Assembly: GCF_024158745.1 (NCBI RefSeq)
Contig: NZ_JAMZAW010000003.1
Coordinates: 186,001-250,000 of the forward strand
Direction of reading: 5' to 3'
Length of the DNA: 64,000 nt
From: Paenibacillus tyrphae
GTDB taxonomy: Bacteria; Bacillota; Bacilli; Paenibacillales; NBRC-103111
Position numbers and translations under genes: made by a program. Each line of letters begins with the position of its first letter. The stretch's first letter is position 1. This document shows, piece by piece, positions 1 through 7,940 of the stretch. The notes under the pieces were generated by a model. That model had not been told where the DNA came from and made no database searches. It saw only the letters and a list, made by a program, of their open reading frames with translations.

Positions 1-451
1 CGACTTCGACAAGCGGCGTTCCCTCCGCATCCACGAGCACAATGGCGCTGACGAAACGGGCGGGGCTGAGCGCTTCGGGGTGAGCCGCATGATCCGGCCG
101 GGGCAGCGGCTCCAGCCTATCCAGCTCGCCGACGAGCTTGCGGTTATTCGCCGCGTCGTCCTTCGGCTCGCCCGCGTAGCGGGCGGAGTATACCCCCGGC
201 GCGCCGTTCAGACGATCTACGCATAAGCCGGAGTCGTCCGCCACCGCAGGAACGCCGAGCCCCTGGGCCACCGCTCTGGCTTTGATCAAGGCGTTCGCCG
301 CAAAGGTATCTCCGTCCTCGACGATGTCCGGGATTTCCGGGTAATCGAGCAGGCTTTTGACCGCGATGCCTTTCTCCCGGAACATCTTCTCGAATTCCTT
401 AAGTTTACCTGCGTTTGTCGTCGCGATAACGACCTCAGGTCCGAGCCGCAT
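1..451 (-). CDS. rdgB: XTP/dITP pyrophosphatase RdgB/HAM1 (N-terminal part; C-terminus outside window)
   Basis: Hydrolyses non-canonical purine triphosphates (XTP, dITP, ITP) to monophosphates, keeping deaminated bases out of nucleic acids. The first ~150 residues are present. The family N-terminal signature [13 protein letters not shown] is near residue 8 and the conserved [10 protein letters not shown], which carries catalytic and Mg-binding acidic residues, is near residue 66. The ATG at 451 overlaps the end of rph by 17 bp, so the two are translationally coupled. The order gerM-rph-rdgB is the one known from Bacillus subtilis (gerM-rph-ysnA). The gene runs off the left edge, so integrity of the C-terminus cannot be judged. 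Confidence 0.93.
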   Translation of the reverse strand, partial: MRLGPEVVIATTNAGKLKEFEKMFREKGIAVKSLLDYPEIPDIVEDGDTFAANALIKARAVAQGLGVPAVADDSGLCVDRLNGAPGVYSARYAGEPKDDAANNRKLVGELDRLEPLPRPDHAAHPEALSPARFVSAIVLVDAEGTPLVEV

Positions 452-1193
452 GGGATGCCCCCTTAATACGTTCGGCAATCGGCCCAAGCGCCAGTGCTTG
501 TTCCCGAATCATCTCCTGGATGCCCGTTTCGGCCAGCGCCAGCAGCGCGTCAAGCTCCTGCCGGGAGAACGGGGCTTCTTCGCCGGTTCCTTGCACCTCG
601 ACGAATTTGCCTTGGCCGGTCATCACCACGTTCATATCGACCTTCGCTTTGGAATCCTCCTCGTAGTTCAGGTCCAGGCACGGCTGCTCCTGAATGATGC
701 CCACGCTCACGGAACCGAGAAAATCGGTGATCGGGAACCGGTTCAAATTCCGCTCCCGCACGATTTTATCCATCGCGATCGCCATGGCGACGAACGCGCC
801 GGTGATCGACGTCGTCCGGGTGCCGCCGTCCGCCTGGATCACGTCGCAGTCCAGCGTGATGGAACGCTCGCCCAGCGCTTCCAGATCGACGACGGAGCGC
901 AGCGCCCGTCCGATCAACCGCTGAATTTCCATCGTGCGTCCGCCGAGCTTCCCTTTGGCCGCTTCACGCTGATTGCGGACCGAAGTCGCCCGGGGCAGCA
1001 TCGAATATTCGGCGGTTACCCATCCTTTGCCCTGCCCTTTCATAAACGGAGGAACCCGTTCCTCCACCGTCGCCGTGCAGATGACCCGCGTATCTCCCAC
1101 TTCGATCAGCACCGAGCCCTCGGCGTGTTTATTGTAATTGGTTGTAATTTTCACAGGACGCGCCTGATCGACTTTTCTCCCGTCGCTTCTCAT
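435..1193 (-). CDS. rph: Ribonuclease PH
   Basis: A phosphorolytic 3'-5' exoribonuclease that trims the 3' ends of tRNA precursors in the cytoplasm. The product is 252 residues, normal for the family (about 240-255). The start MRSDGR is the canonical N-terminus. RNase PH signatures are seen: [22 protein letters not shown], and the phosphate-site region [11 protein letters not shown] with the acidic [11 protein letters not shown] just before it. A GGAGGAAATGAG sequence precedes the ATG. It lies between gerM and rdgB on the same strand, with a hairpin terminator in the 151-bp gap after gerM, so it probably has partly independent expression. Nothing looks damaged. Confidence 0.96.
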   Translation of the reverse strand: MRSDGRKVDQARPVKITTNYNKHAEGSVLIEVGDTRVICTATVEERVPPFMKGQGKGWVTAEYSMLPRATSVRNQREAAKGKLGGRTMEIQRLIGRALRSVVDLEALGERSITLDCDVIQADGGTRTTSITGAFVAMAIAMDKIVRERNLNRFPITDFLGSVSVGIIQEQPCLDLNYEEDSKAKVDMNVVMTGQGKFVEVQGTGEEAPFSRQELDALLALAETGIQEMIREQALALGPIAERIKGASHAART

Positions 1194-1272
1194 TTAAGTC
1201 TCATTTCCTCCTTTTGGCTTTCACGTTCCCATTGTACCAGAGCGCCCCAGGAAAACCAAACGGGCCTGCGGA

Positions 1273-1326
1273 AACGAAAAATCGCTCCTTCCGAAAGCGG
1301 GCCGCACAGGAAGGAGCGTTCGTTTT
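1273..1326 (-). terminator. Rho-independent terminator after gerM
   Basis: A perfect 10-bp inverted repeat (1283-1292 with 1309-1318, core CGCTCCTTCC) lies 19 bp beyond the gerM stop. On the minus strand it is followed by a T-rich tract (ATTTTTCGTTT). It separates gerM from rph, so read-through or a separate promoter must feed rph. Confidence 0.8.
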
Positions 1327-1344
1327 ATGAGGCATCGCGTACAG

Positions 1345-2385
1345 CTACAGCTTCAGCTGATTCACGGTTTGAGGCCGGGATACGGGCTTCGCGTAGCTTT
1401 GATTATCGGTTGCGCTTACTTTGGCGTCGCCGTTCACGAGAATTTGCACCTTGGCGGCCGCGTTCGTATTTTCCGTGAGCGACAAGACGACCGCTTTTAA
1501 CGCTTCGGCAGGCGCTTTCTTATCCGGGCCGAGCATTTTGTCCGAGAAATTGACGGTAATCAGTTCTTCCGTTTTGTCCACTTTCAGCAGCTCGGCTCCC
1601 GGAGCCATAACGGCAACCAGGCCTTTCTTCTGATCCGGTCCTGCAATAAGCTGCCGGATGACCGCTTCCGCGACGTTGTCCGTCCTGGGGACGAGCCGGG
1701 TGACGGGCACGTAATAGCTGTAATTTTCCTGATTCTGATTTAAAAAATACAGCGTAACCGGCGTCGATTGTCCGTACTCTACGCTTTCCGGCTTCTCCAC
1801 GTTGATTCCGATCGCCCGGGTGAGCGGTTCGTCCAGCGGTGTGCCGCCGACCGGCATTTCTTTCAAAGGCTTGCCTTCGACGCGGAGCTGCACTTTCTCC
1901 ACCGAAGGAAAGCCCGTCAAAGTCCAGGTGACGGCTTCCATAATTTTTCTTTCGTCCTGCAGGTTATAATCCGCAAACATTTTGGAAAAATCAACGATAG
2001 CCAGTTTTTGATCTTCCACGATGTTAATGCCTTTAATTTCGGTACCTTTGGGAAGGAGGCTTGTAAATCCGGCCGGCAGACGTCCTTGTACCGGACCGCC
2101 GTCCACCATGTATTCCAGCGCCTTGCGGGCGGCGCCTTGGGACTTTTCGACTTGAACGGCAATCGGAGCGACAAACCCTTTTTCATCCTTGGCATAAACC
2201 GTTACCTGCATCGGATTGGCCATCGTCTGGGACACCTTGCCGCTTGTGGCCATGGCGTCCGCTCCGGCCGGCGGAGGATCGATTTGCTGCGACTGTTCCT
2301 TCTTTCCTAAAGGCGAGCAGCCGGAGGCAAGCAGAACGACTATTCCGACAGCGGCGGCCCATCGTATCCATTTGTATTGTTTCAT
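1345..2385 (-). CDS. gerM: GerM-like spore lipoprotein (two GerMN domains)
   Basis: GerM is a sporulation lipoprotein needed in B. subtilis for forespore-mother cell structures (SpoIIQ-SpoIIIAG localisation) and so for sporulation and germination. The predicted product is 346 residues starting MKQYKWIRW. This start was chosen over an upstream in-frame one because AAGGAGGAAC lies directly before it. A signal peptide with lipobox LASGC ends at about residue 23. Two GerMN modules follow (about 60-185 and 200-330). The second opens with TPVTLYFLN and carries AVIRQLIAGP. The usual neighbour order gerM-rph-rdgB is kept. The gene is divergent from the diguanylate cyclase. Confidence 0.93.
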   Translation of the reverse strand: MKQYKWIRWAAAVGIVVLLASGCSPLGKKEQSQQIDPPPAGADAMATSGKVSQTMANPMQVTVYAKDEKGFVAPIAVQVEKSQGAARKALEYMVDGGPVQGRLPAGFTSLLPKGTEIKGINIVEDQKLAIVDFSKMFADYNLQDERKIMEAVTWTLTGFPSVEKVQLRVEGKPLKEMPVGGTPLDEPLTRAIGINVEKPESVEYGQSTPVTLYFLNQNQENYSYYVPVTRLVPRTDNVAEAVIRQLIAGPDQKKGLVAVMAPGAELLKVDKTEELITVNFSDKMLGPDKKAPAEALKAVVLSLTENTNAAAKVQILVNGDAKVSATDNQSYAKPVSRPQTVNQLKL

Positions 2386-2518
2386 TGCGTGTTCCTCCTT
2401 GGTATTGGGGTGTTGTCCGTTTTTACTTTTATGTATACGGGCGGCAGACAAGTTTATGACACCAATTTGTCCGATTCGGAGGACGATTTCGTTTATGGTA
2501 CTTTGGACGGATATATCC

Positions 2519-2548
2519 TTGATTTATACAGTACTAAAAGCCTATAAT
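2519..2548 (+). promoter_or_regulatory. SigA-type promoter of the diguanylate cyclase-pgpA unit
   Basis: TTGATT (2519-2524) and a perfect TATAAT (2543-2548) are separated by 18 bp. They sit 34 bp upstream of the GGDEF start codon, whose ribosome binding site is AAAGAGGTG. Confidence 0.65.
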
Positions 2549-2582
2549 ATAGATGTGTTTTTCCAAAAAGAGGTGATTTCCC

Positions 2583-3455
2583 ATGGAAAACCGTCTTCAT
2601 GATTTCGTGCCTGACGACCTATACCGGGCCGTTGTGCTTCAATCTCCGGACTGGCTGTGGGTATTCGACGAAACCGGTTCGCCGGTCGGCTTGTCCCCGG
2701 AGCCCAACTACGGCTCGGCATTGTTCCGCTGGGTATACGAATCCGATCTCCTTCCGCTGCAGCAGGCATGCCGCCGGCTTCTTCAAGAATGCGAACCGTT
2801 CGCGATGACGTTTCGGGTCGTGCTGCCGGACGGAGCTCTCGTATGGCTTGAAGGCCAAGGATATCCGTTAGCAGGCAAGTCTTCGGGATGGCAGGCCGCC
2901 CTGACAGCCAAAGACATCACGGCTTTCAAAAAGCAGGAGGAACGGCTGACCCGTCTGGCTTACTACGATCCATTGACCCAACTGCCGAACCGCAGGCTGT
3001 TTCAAGATCGTTTTATCCAATCGCTGCACATGGCGAAGCGCTACCACCATAAGCTGGCCGTCATTTACTTAGACCTCGATGATTTTAAACGCATTAACGA
3101 TACATACGGCCATGCCACCGGCGACGAGCTGCTGACCATGGCCGCTTCCCGTCTCTCGCATTCCATCCGGGAACCGGATACGGTCTGTCGGATGGGCGGC
3201 GACGAGTTCGTCGTGCTGGTGCAGCAATTTGAGCACCGCGAGGATGTTGCCAAGATCGTCGGCAGAATCGCGCAGACGCTAAACCAGCCTTTCGAGCTGA
3301 ACGGCCAAACGATGAGCATTACGAGCAGCATCGGCGTTTCCTGCTATCCCGAGGACGGGCATGATATCGAAACGCTGCTGCAGTGCGCCGATACGGCGAT
3401 GTACGCATCGAAGCAGCAAGGCAAAAACCACTTCCGGTTTTTCTCGGATTCCTAA
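2583..3455 (+). CDS. PAS-GGDEF diguanylate cyclase
   Basis: Makes cyclic di-GMP from two GTP; cytoplasmic, no membrane segment. The 290-residue product has an N-terminal PAS-like sensor (about 10-115, including the VLPDGALVWLEGQGYPL strand region) and a C-terminal GGDEF domain (about 125-288). The active-site GGDEF is intact in CRMGGDEFVVL. The RxxD product-inhibition site (REPD) lies five residues before it, so the enzyme is probably feedback-inhibited. The family sequences YDPLTQLPNR and DLDDFKRINDTYGHATGD are present. There is no EAL domain. It is co-transcribed with pgpA 10 bp downstream. The PAS ligand is unknown. Confidence 0.93.
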   Translation: MENRLHDFVPDDLYRAVVLQSPDWLWVFDETGSPVGLSPEPNYGSALFRWVYESDLLPLQQACRRLLQECEPFAMTFRVVLPDGALVWLEGQGYPLAGKSSGWQAALTAKDITAFKKQEERLTRLAYYDPLTQLPNRRLFQDRFIQSLHMAKRYHHKLAVIYLDLDDFKRINDTYGHATGDELLTMAASRLSHSIREPDTVCRMGGDEFVVLVQQFEHREDVAKIVGRIAQTLNQPFELNGQTMSITSSIGVSCYPEDGHDIETLLQCADTAMYASKQQGKNHFRFFSDS

Positions 3456-3465
3456 GGAGGCCTCT

Positions 3466-3981
3466 ATGAGCTACAGCTTGAACAGCAAGCAGGTTGCCGA
3501 AGCTTCGGCTTTGTGGCTGACGAAGCGCGGCGTCACGATAGAAGATATGACGGAGCTTACTTATTTTCTGCAAAAAGACTATTACTCCAACCTGACAATG
3601 GACGAATGCCGGGAAAGCGTGGAGCAGGTCCTCGGCAAACGGGAAGTGCAGAATGCCATTTTGACGGGGATTCAGCTCGACGTGCTGGCCGAGGAGGGCA
3701 AGCTGCTGTCTCCGCTTCAGGAGATGATCGAAAACGACGAGGGGCTGTACGGCTGCGACGAAATCCTCGCTCTGTCCATCGTCAATGTGTACGGCAGCAT
3801 CGGGCTCACCAACTTTGGATATATCGACAAAATCAAGCCAGGGCTGGTCGGGCGGCTGAACGATAAAAGCGGCGAGCACAAACATACGTTCCTCGACGAT
3901 ATCGTCGGCGCCATCGCGGCGTCCGCCAGCAGCCGCATCGCCCATCGCAAGCAGAAGGAAAAGGAAAGTACGCAGACGTAA
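3466..3981 (+). CDS. pgpA: Phosphatidylglycerophosphatase A family protein (YutG-like)
   Basis: By family, a phosphatase removing phosphate from phosphatidylglycerophosphate to give phosphatidylglycerol. The 171-residue product starts MSYSLNSKQVAE; the start was set by TAAGGAGG eight bases upstream rather than by the longer open frame. Firmicute YutG/PgpA features are visible: WLTKRGVTIEDM near the N-terminus, the acidic EDMTEL, and the C-terminal IVNVYGSIGLTNFGYIDK and HTFLDDIVGAIAASASSRIAHR. YutG-type proteins are less hydrophobic than proteobacterial PgpA, as here. It is followed at once by a strong terminator. Confidence 0.85.
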   Translation: MSYSLNSKQVAEASALWLTKRGVTIEDMTELTYFLQKDYYSNLTMDECRESVEQVLGKREVQNAILTGIQLDVLAEEGKLLSPLQEMIENDEGLYGCDEILALSIVNVYGSIGLTNFGYIDKIKPGLVGRLNDKSGEHKHTFLDDIVGAIAASASSRIAHRKQKEKESTQT

Positions 3982-3984
3982 TGG

Positions 3985-4020
3985 AAAACGGCGCTTCTCC
4001 GAGGAGAGCGCCGTTTTTTA
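3985..4020 (+). terminator. Rho-independent terminator after pgpA
   Basis: Stem AACGGCGCTTCTCC paired with GGAGAGCGCCGTT (one mismatch), followed by TTTTTT. It begins four bases after the pgpA stop. Confidence 0.9.
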
Positions 4021-4054
4021 CTGTGAGTCCGTTCCTAATGCGTTGCCTTGCCGC

Positions 4055-4705
4055 TTATTTCAATGTTGCCAGCGATTCGGCTACGGTTTGCAGGTCCGCT
4101 TGGGACAGCTTGTCCGAGCTAAGAGCAATATAAGTCTTGTCCAGCTTCAGGTGCAGGGTCTTGTGCCCGTCAGCCGTAACCCATTGGCCTGTCCCGTTGC
4201 GAAGCTTGACCTCCTGCTTCGATTCCACCTTGCCGCTCGGCTTGATCTCTTCCGGCGATTCCAAGATCGTCATCTTGTAATATTTCAGCGTCAGCAGCTT
4301 GGCGCTGGTTCCCATCTGGTCGATCTTATCGTCCGAGGCTCCACGCTCCGGCAAATAATACGTCGGAACGCCGGCGGTTTTGGCCGTCGTGGCGACGGTC
4401 GTCCGCTCCAATTCGGTGTATTGAAGCTGACCCATCTTGATAGGAGCTTCCTCCGGCGGCTTGGCCGCCTCTCCGCTTTGGCCGGTCTGACCCGGCGTCG
4501 TCGTCTGTCCGGGTTGGCCTGGCGGGGTCGTTTGCCCCGGTGGAGTCGTTTGTCCCGGCGGGGTTGTCTGCTCCGTCGGAGCGGGCTCCGGGGTTTTCGG
4601 CGGCTGGGCCGCCTCTTTCTTGCAAGCTGTCAGCGTCACGGTGAGAATCAGTGCGGACAGCAGAGCCGCCGTTCTCATCCAATGTGCGTGTTTTTTTGTT
4701 TTCAT
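4055..4705 (-). CDS. Repeat-bearing lipoprotein of unknown function
   Basis: Not recognised. The 216-residue product starts MKTKKHAHW (ATG with GGAGG nine bases upstream, preferred to a TTG two codons earlier). It has a lipoprotein signal peptide ending in LTAC (lipid-attached Cys near residue 28). A low-complexity linker rich in TTPPGQ hexapeptides spans about residues 45-80. A folded domain of about 130 residues follows, with DGHKTLHLKLDKTYIALS near the end. The gene overlaps the Ger(x)C stop region by a few bases, so the two are translated together. An envelope role linked to germination or sporulation is inference from that coupling alone. Confidence 0.7.
   Translation of the reverse strand: MKTKKHAHWMRTAALLSALILTVTLTACKKEAAQPPKTPEPAPTEQTTPPGQTTPPGQTTPPGQPGQTTTPGQTGQSGEAAKPPEEAPIKMGQLQYTELERTTVATTAKTAGVPTYYLPERGASDDKIDQMGTSAKLLTLKYYKMTILESPEEIKPSGKVESKQEVKLRNGTGQWVTADGHKTLHLKLDKTYIALSSDKLSQADLQTVAESLATLK
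4478..4567 (-). repeat. In-frame tandem repeat encoding TTPPGQ units
   Basis: About three near-identical 18-bp units encode TTPPGQ, followed by degenerate PGQTTTPGQTGQ units, inside the lipoprotein gene. Such a tract can change length by slippage without shifting the frame. It probably forms an extended Pro/Gly-rich tether between the lipid anchor and the folded domain. Confidence 0.75.
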
Positions 4706-4707
4706 CG

Positions 4708-5784
4708 TCAAGCACCTCCGTCGAATGTAACCCTAACCTGCAGATCGATTCGGGCGCGGGTGAGAGCGTCACGCCAGCGGTCCTGGTTCCACACGCCAGG
4801 ATATTGCTGCCGCACGGACTCCCCCAAGCGCAGCGGATCGGAGCGCAGGCCTTGAAGCAACCGGATCAATTCCGTTCCTTGCCGCTGCAGGTTCGATGCC
4901 CAACTATCGGCGGTAACGGATGGTCCGCCGGGCGAAGCCGCCACCCGTATCACCATGTTCAGCCGGGGCTGCTTCAAATCGCCGTTGCTCGCAATTTCAG
5001 CCCGGCAAGTAATATTACGCAGCAGCGGGGAATCGGTAGCAAACGACGTCTCCGTCGAAGACCATTCGAGCTTCGGCAGGCCGTAACCCCCCATCATGCA
5101 AGCGAGCAGATTGCTTTGGGACGAGGTTAACTCGGCCACAAGCTCTTGTTTCTTAAACAAAAGTGCCCGGGTTGAAACACCCGATTGGCTGGGAATATTA
5201 TCCGTCGCTGCCAGACCTGCGGACAAGTAGGGCAGGACCACATCGTCCTCGTACGCGCTCCCCGCGAAGCGGAGCGGGTCCGCGGTCCAGCCTCCTTCCC
5301 GGAGCCGCGCAATGCCGTCGTTCATCGTGTCCGGGCTGCTGACGAACCGTTCCGCCGTCCCTTCCACCACCGCCACTAGCGGTCTGCGGCCCTGCTTCAC
5401 GCCGAGCATCCGGATCTGCCTCGTCCACGAAGCGGGGAAGCCGTGCGAGCGCGCCCAGGCTTCGCCGATCGCCACAAGCTCAGGCGGCCGGTTTCGCTCC
5501 CATCGGTAAGCCGCAGCCTGGAACGAAACAAACGATTGCATCCGCGGACCAGCATTCGAGTATGGCTGCAGCGGGCGGCCGGACGCAGGCGGTCCGTAGC
5601 CCGTCGTTACGCGAAGGCCGCCGGGGCCCTCGTCAATGCCTGCGGCTACGAGCCTCGCTTCCTCCGCTTGCAGTGCGCGAGGCTCCGCATCCGTCAAGCG
5701 GACGCAACCCGCCGCGGGCAGCAGGCAAGCCGCAGCGAGCGGCAGCGATACGGCCCGGTTCATCAAGATTCGCTTTATGTTCAA
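4708..5784 (-). CDS. Ger(x)C family (GerAC-like) spore germination lipoprotein, orphan
   Basis: Ger(x)C proteins are the lipoprotein C subunits of GerA-type nutrient germinant receptors on the spore inner membrane. The 358-residue product begins at a TTG with GGAGG nine bases upstream. It has a signal peptide and lipobox PAAGC (Cys near residue 27). The GID segment (AAGIDEGPGGLRVT), the RALLFKKQELVAEL segment and the C-terminal LRSDPLRLGESVRQQYPGVW region resemble the family's GID, FKKDKLVGWL and D-x-G-x-G-x-x-x-R-x-x-P-x-x-W features. No GerAA or GerAB gene is next to it. Its only partner is the downstream repeat lipoprotein, which overlaps it. Divergence from typical members is high. Confidence 0.72.
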   Translation of the reverse strand: MNIKRILMNRAVSLPLAAACLLPAAGCVRLTDAEPRALQAEEARLVAAGIDEGPGGLRVTTGYGPPASGRPLQPYSNAGPRMQSFVSFQAAAYRWERNRPPELVAIGEAWARSHGFPASWTRQIRMLGVKQGRRPLVAVVEGTAERFVSSPDTMNDGIARLREGGWTADPLRFAGSAYEDDVVLPYLSAGLAATDNIPSQSGVSTRALLFKKQELVAELTSSQSNLLACMMGGYGLPKLEWSSTETSFATDSPLLRNITCRAEIASNGDLKQPRLNMVIRVAASPGGPSVTADSWASNLQRQGTELIRLLQGLRSDPLRLGESVRQQYPGVWNQDRWRDALTRARIDLQVRVTFDGGA

Positions 5785-5912
5785 AGGAAGCCGCCTCCAG
5801 TTGAAAAAATAGTCCGATAACCGTTAACGAAAAACGTGTTACAGATCATCTACTATTCCCCAAAGGCTTCCTTTTTATTCCAGAGCTTGTTTTCTCATAC
5901 CCGGCCCACATC

Positions 5913-5952
5913 AAAAAGCGGCCGGCTCCGTTCCAAAAACGGAGCCGTGCCG
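5913..5952 (-). terminator. Rho-independent terminator of the methyltransferase-MBL operon
   Basis: Stem GGCTCCGTT/AACGGAGCC (5924-5932 with 5938-5946), extended by partly paired flanks. On the minus strand it is followed by GCCGCTTTTTG. It lies about 45 bp after the MBL gene stop. Confidence 0.8.
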
Positions 5953-5993
5953 CCTGACAGCCGGTCGGTCGAAACCGGCGGATTGGATTAGTA

Positions 5994-6989
5994 CTACGCT
6001 TGCCGGTAAAATACAAGCCCCTCGCGCACGCTTTCAGTCAGCTTACCGGCTTCACGCAGCCAGATCAGGTGTGCAATCGTTTCCGACAGCGCAAAGCGCA
6101 GCTGGTGCAGGCTGAGCCGCTCCCCGAAGGTCGCCCGGCATACGTGGTACGCCGTGTCCGGCTCCGCAAGCTTCGACAGCATCATCTCCAGACGCTCCGC
6201 ATGATGGGCGATCAGCTCGTCGGCCCGCTGCTGCAGATGGCCGAAAGGCTCCCGGTGACCGGGAAAAGCGAGCCGCACCTCGTAGCGGCGAATCGCTTCC
6301 AGGCTGGCCAAATAGCTGGCAAGCGGGTTCTCGTCGATCCCTCCGGGCAAATAGCTGACGTTCGGGGATATTTGCGGGAGCACGTGATCTCCACAGAACA
6401 TGACGGCCGTCTCCGCGCGGTAAAAGCACAAATGCCCTGCGGCATGCCCCGGCGTCTCGATCGCTTCGTATTCCTCGCGGCCGAGCCTCACACGCTCCCC
6501 GGCTTCCACGACGGTGACCTCCGGCTGCGGCGAAACGGACGCGACGAAGCCCTGCATATGCTCCTCCAGCGGCTTCACCAATTCCTCCGGCAGCCCTTCC
6601 CGCCGGAAAAGCCCGGTGATCTGCTGCGTCATCGGCTGTCCGTCTCCCCAGAGCAAGCGCGTTTGCTCAAGTCCGCTCCGCGACATCAGCACGGGCGCGC
6701 CGGAGCGCTCTTGGAACCATCCGGCCAGCCCGTAGTGGTCCGGGTGATGGTGCGTCAGCACGATGCGGTCGATGTCGGAGTATCTGAGCCCAAGTTCCTC
6801 AAGTACCGACGTCCAGACGGCTTCGGCCGCCTCGGTCCGCAGCCCCGGGTCGATCAGCGTCCAGCCGCTCTCCCCCGGCAGCAAATAGCTGTTTACCCAG
6901 CGCAGCGGAAACGGCAAGGGCACCTTGATCTGGAGCACGTCGCCGTGCTTCGTCACGCTCCCGTGGCGGCTTGATGGCGATCCGTCCAT
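5994..6989 (-). CDS. MBL-fold metallo-hydrolase
   Basis: A zinc-dependent hydrolase of the metallo-beta-lactamase fold; substrate unknown. The metal-binding motif reads LTHHHPDHYGLAG, with later ligand regions ETPGHAAGHLCFY and FCGDHVLP and the terminal AFPGHREPFGH. The start ATG at 6989 was chosen because GGAGG lies nine bases upstream, giving 331 residues. It begins directly after the stop codon of the methyltransferase gene, so the two form a tight operon. Length and the C-terminal helical part (about 240-331) fit the glyoxalase-II/RNase Z-like hydrolases common in Bacillales. No specific substrate can be assigned. Confidence 0.9.
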   Translation of the reverse strand: MDGSPSSRHGSVTKHGDVLQIKVPLPFPLRWVNSYLLPGESGWTLIDPGLRTEAAEAVWTSVLEELGLRYSDIDRIVLTHHHPDHYGLAGWFQERSGAPVLMSRSGLEQTRLLWGDGQPMTQQITGLFRREGLPEELVKPLEEHMQGFVASVSPQPEVTVVEAGERVRLGREEYEAIETPGHAAGHLCFYRAETAVMFCGDHVLPQISPNVSYLPGGIDENPLASYLASLEAIRRYEVRLAFPGHREPFGHLQQRADELIAHHAERLEMMLSKLAEPDTAYHVCRATFGERLSLHQLRFALSETIAHLIWLREAGKLTESVREGLVFYRQA

Positions 6990-6990
6990 A

Positions 6991-7728
6991 TTATGCGTCC
7001 CTCCTGCCGACAAAGATCATTCGTTTTGATCGGTCGGGTTCGTAAGCCGAGGCGTCGTAATCGCCGTAAATGGCGTCGATTTTCAGGCCTGCCAGCTCCA
7101 GCATTTCCAGGAAACGCTCCTGTCCGATCAGCTTCACCTGCTCCTCGTAGACCCGGTCGCCCGATCCGCTTCCGTCCTGAAGCAATATCGTTTTGCGCAC
7201 GAATCCGTCCTCGATCCGGCGTTTCTCATCGATATGGATTCCTTCGACGCTTCTAACCGAGTGCGGCACCAAATGCTCCGCCACATAGGCCGGATTCAAA
7301 TAATCGATAATGAACCGCCCACCCGGCGCGAGTAGACGGTACATTTCCCGCAGCACCTGCTCGTTGTCCCGATCGCCGGAAAAATAACCGAACGACGTAA
7401 ACAAGTTGACAATCGCATCGAACTGATCGGTTATCGGAACGTTGCGCATATCCCCATGGACCCAGCGCACTTCGCCTGCGGTATCCAGCTTTCTCGCTTC
7501 CGCCAGCAGCACCTCCGACAAGTCCACTCCGGTAACCCGAAAACCGAATCCGTTCAGCGCCATCGAGTGCCGTCCCATGCCACAGCACAGGTCAAGGACC
7601 TCCGCTCCCTCGGGCAGCTCGAGCCATTCCATCATCCGGCGCACTTCCTCATAAGCGCCTTGCATATCGCGATGCTTATAGACGAGCAGATAGTCCCGTC
7701 CGAAGCTTTTTTCGAACCATTCGGTCAT
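6991..7728 (-). CDS. Class I SAM-dependent methyltransferase
   Basis: The 245-residue product has a Rossmann-type methyltransferase core. Motif I is VLDLCCGMGRHS (about 40-51), the acidic motif II loop is VTGVDLS, and motif III/IV is WVHGDMRNVP followed by DAIVNLFTSFGYF. It resembles the broad Methyltransf_25 family; the acceptor is unknown. The first gene of a two-gene operon with the MBL hydrolase. It is divergent from the ROK regulator, with about 210 bp between them. Confidence 0.9.
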   Translation of the reverse strand: MTEWFEKSFGRDYLLVYKHRDMQGAYEEVRRMMEWLELPEGAEVLDLCCGMGRHSMALNGFGFRVTGVDLSEVLLAEARKLDTAGEVRWVHGDMRNVPITDQFDAIVNLFTSFGYFSGDRDNEQVLREMYRLLAPGGRFIIDYLNPAYVAEHLVPHSVRSVEGIHIDEKRRIEDGFVRKTILLQDGSGSGDRVYEEQVKLIGQERFLEMLELAGLKIDAIYGDYDASAYEPDRSKRMIFVGRRDA

Positions 7729-7888
7729 TTCGCTTTCGTCCCTTCTATCCCAGCTTTCCTGGACAAACTAAGCCCTATTTTACCAGAAGGTCCCGCCTGA
7801 ACGCACGTTTTTGTTCGAAACTGCCGTTAGCGCTGAAGCCGGACTTCGTTTTTCTCAGGAAGGATAGCGGGCCATCGGGGGACTGTAG

Positions 7889-7894
7889 TATAAT
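7889..7894 (+). promoter_or_regulatory. Putative -10 box for the ROK gene
   Basis: A perfect TATAAT 46 bp before the ROK start codon; no convincing -35 hexamer is seen at the expected distance, so the promoter may need an activator or be weak. Confidence 0.4.
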
Positions 7895-7940
7895 TAACGG
7901 TTGAAAACGAAAGAGACCCTTCTGGCAACGGAGGAAAAAG

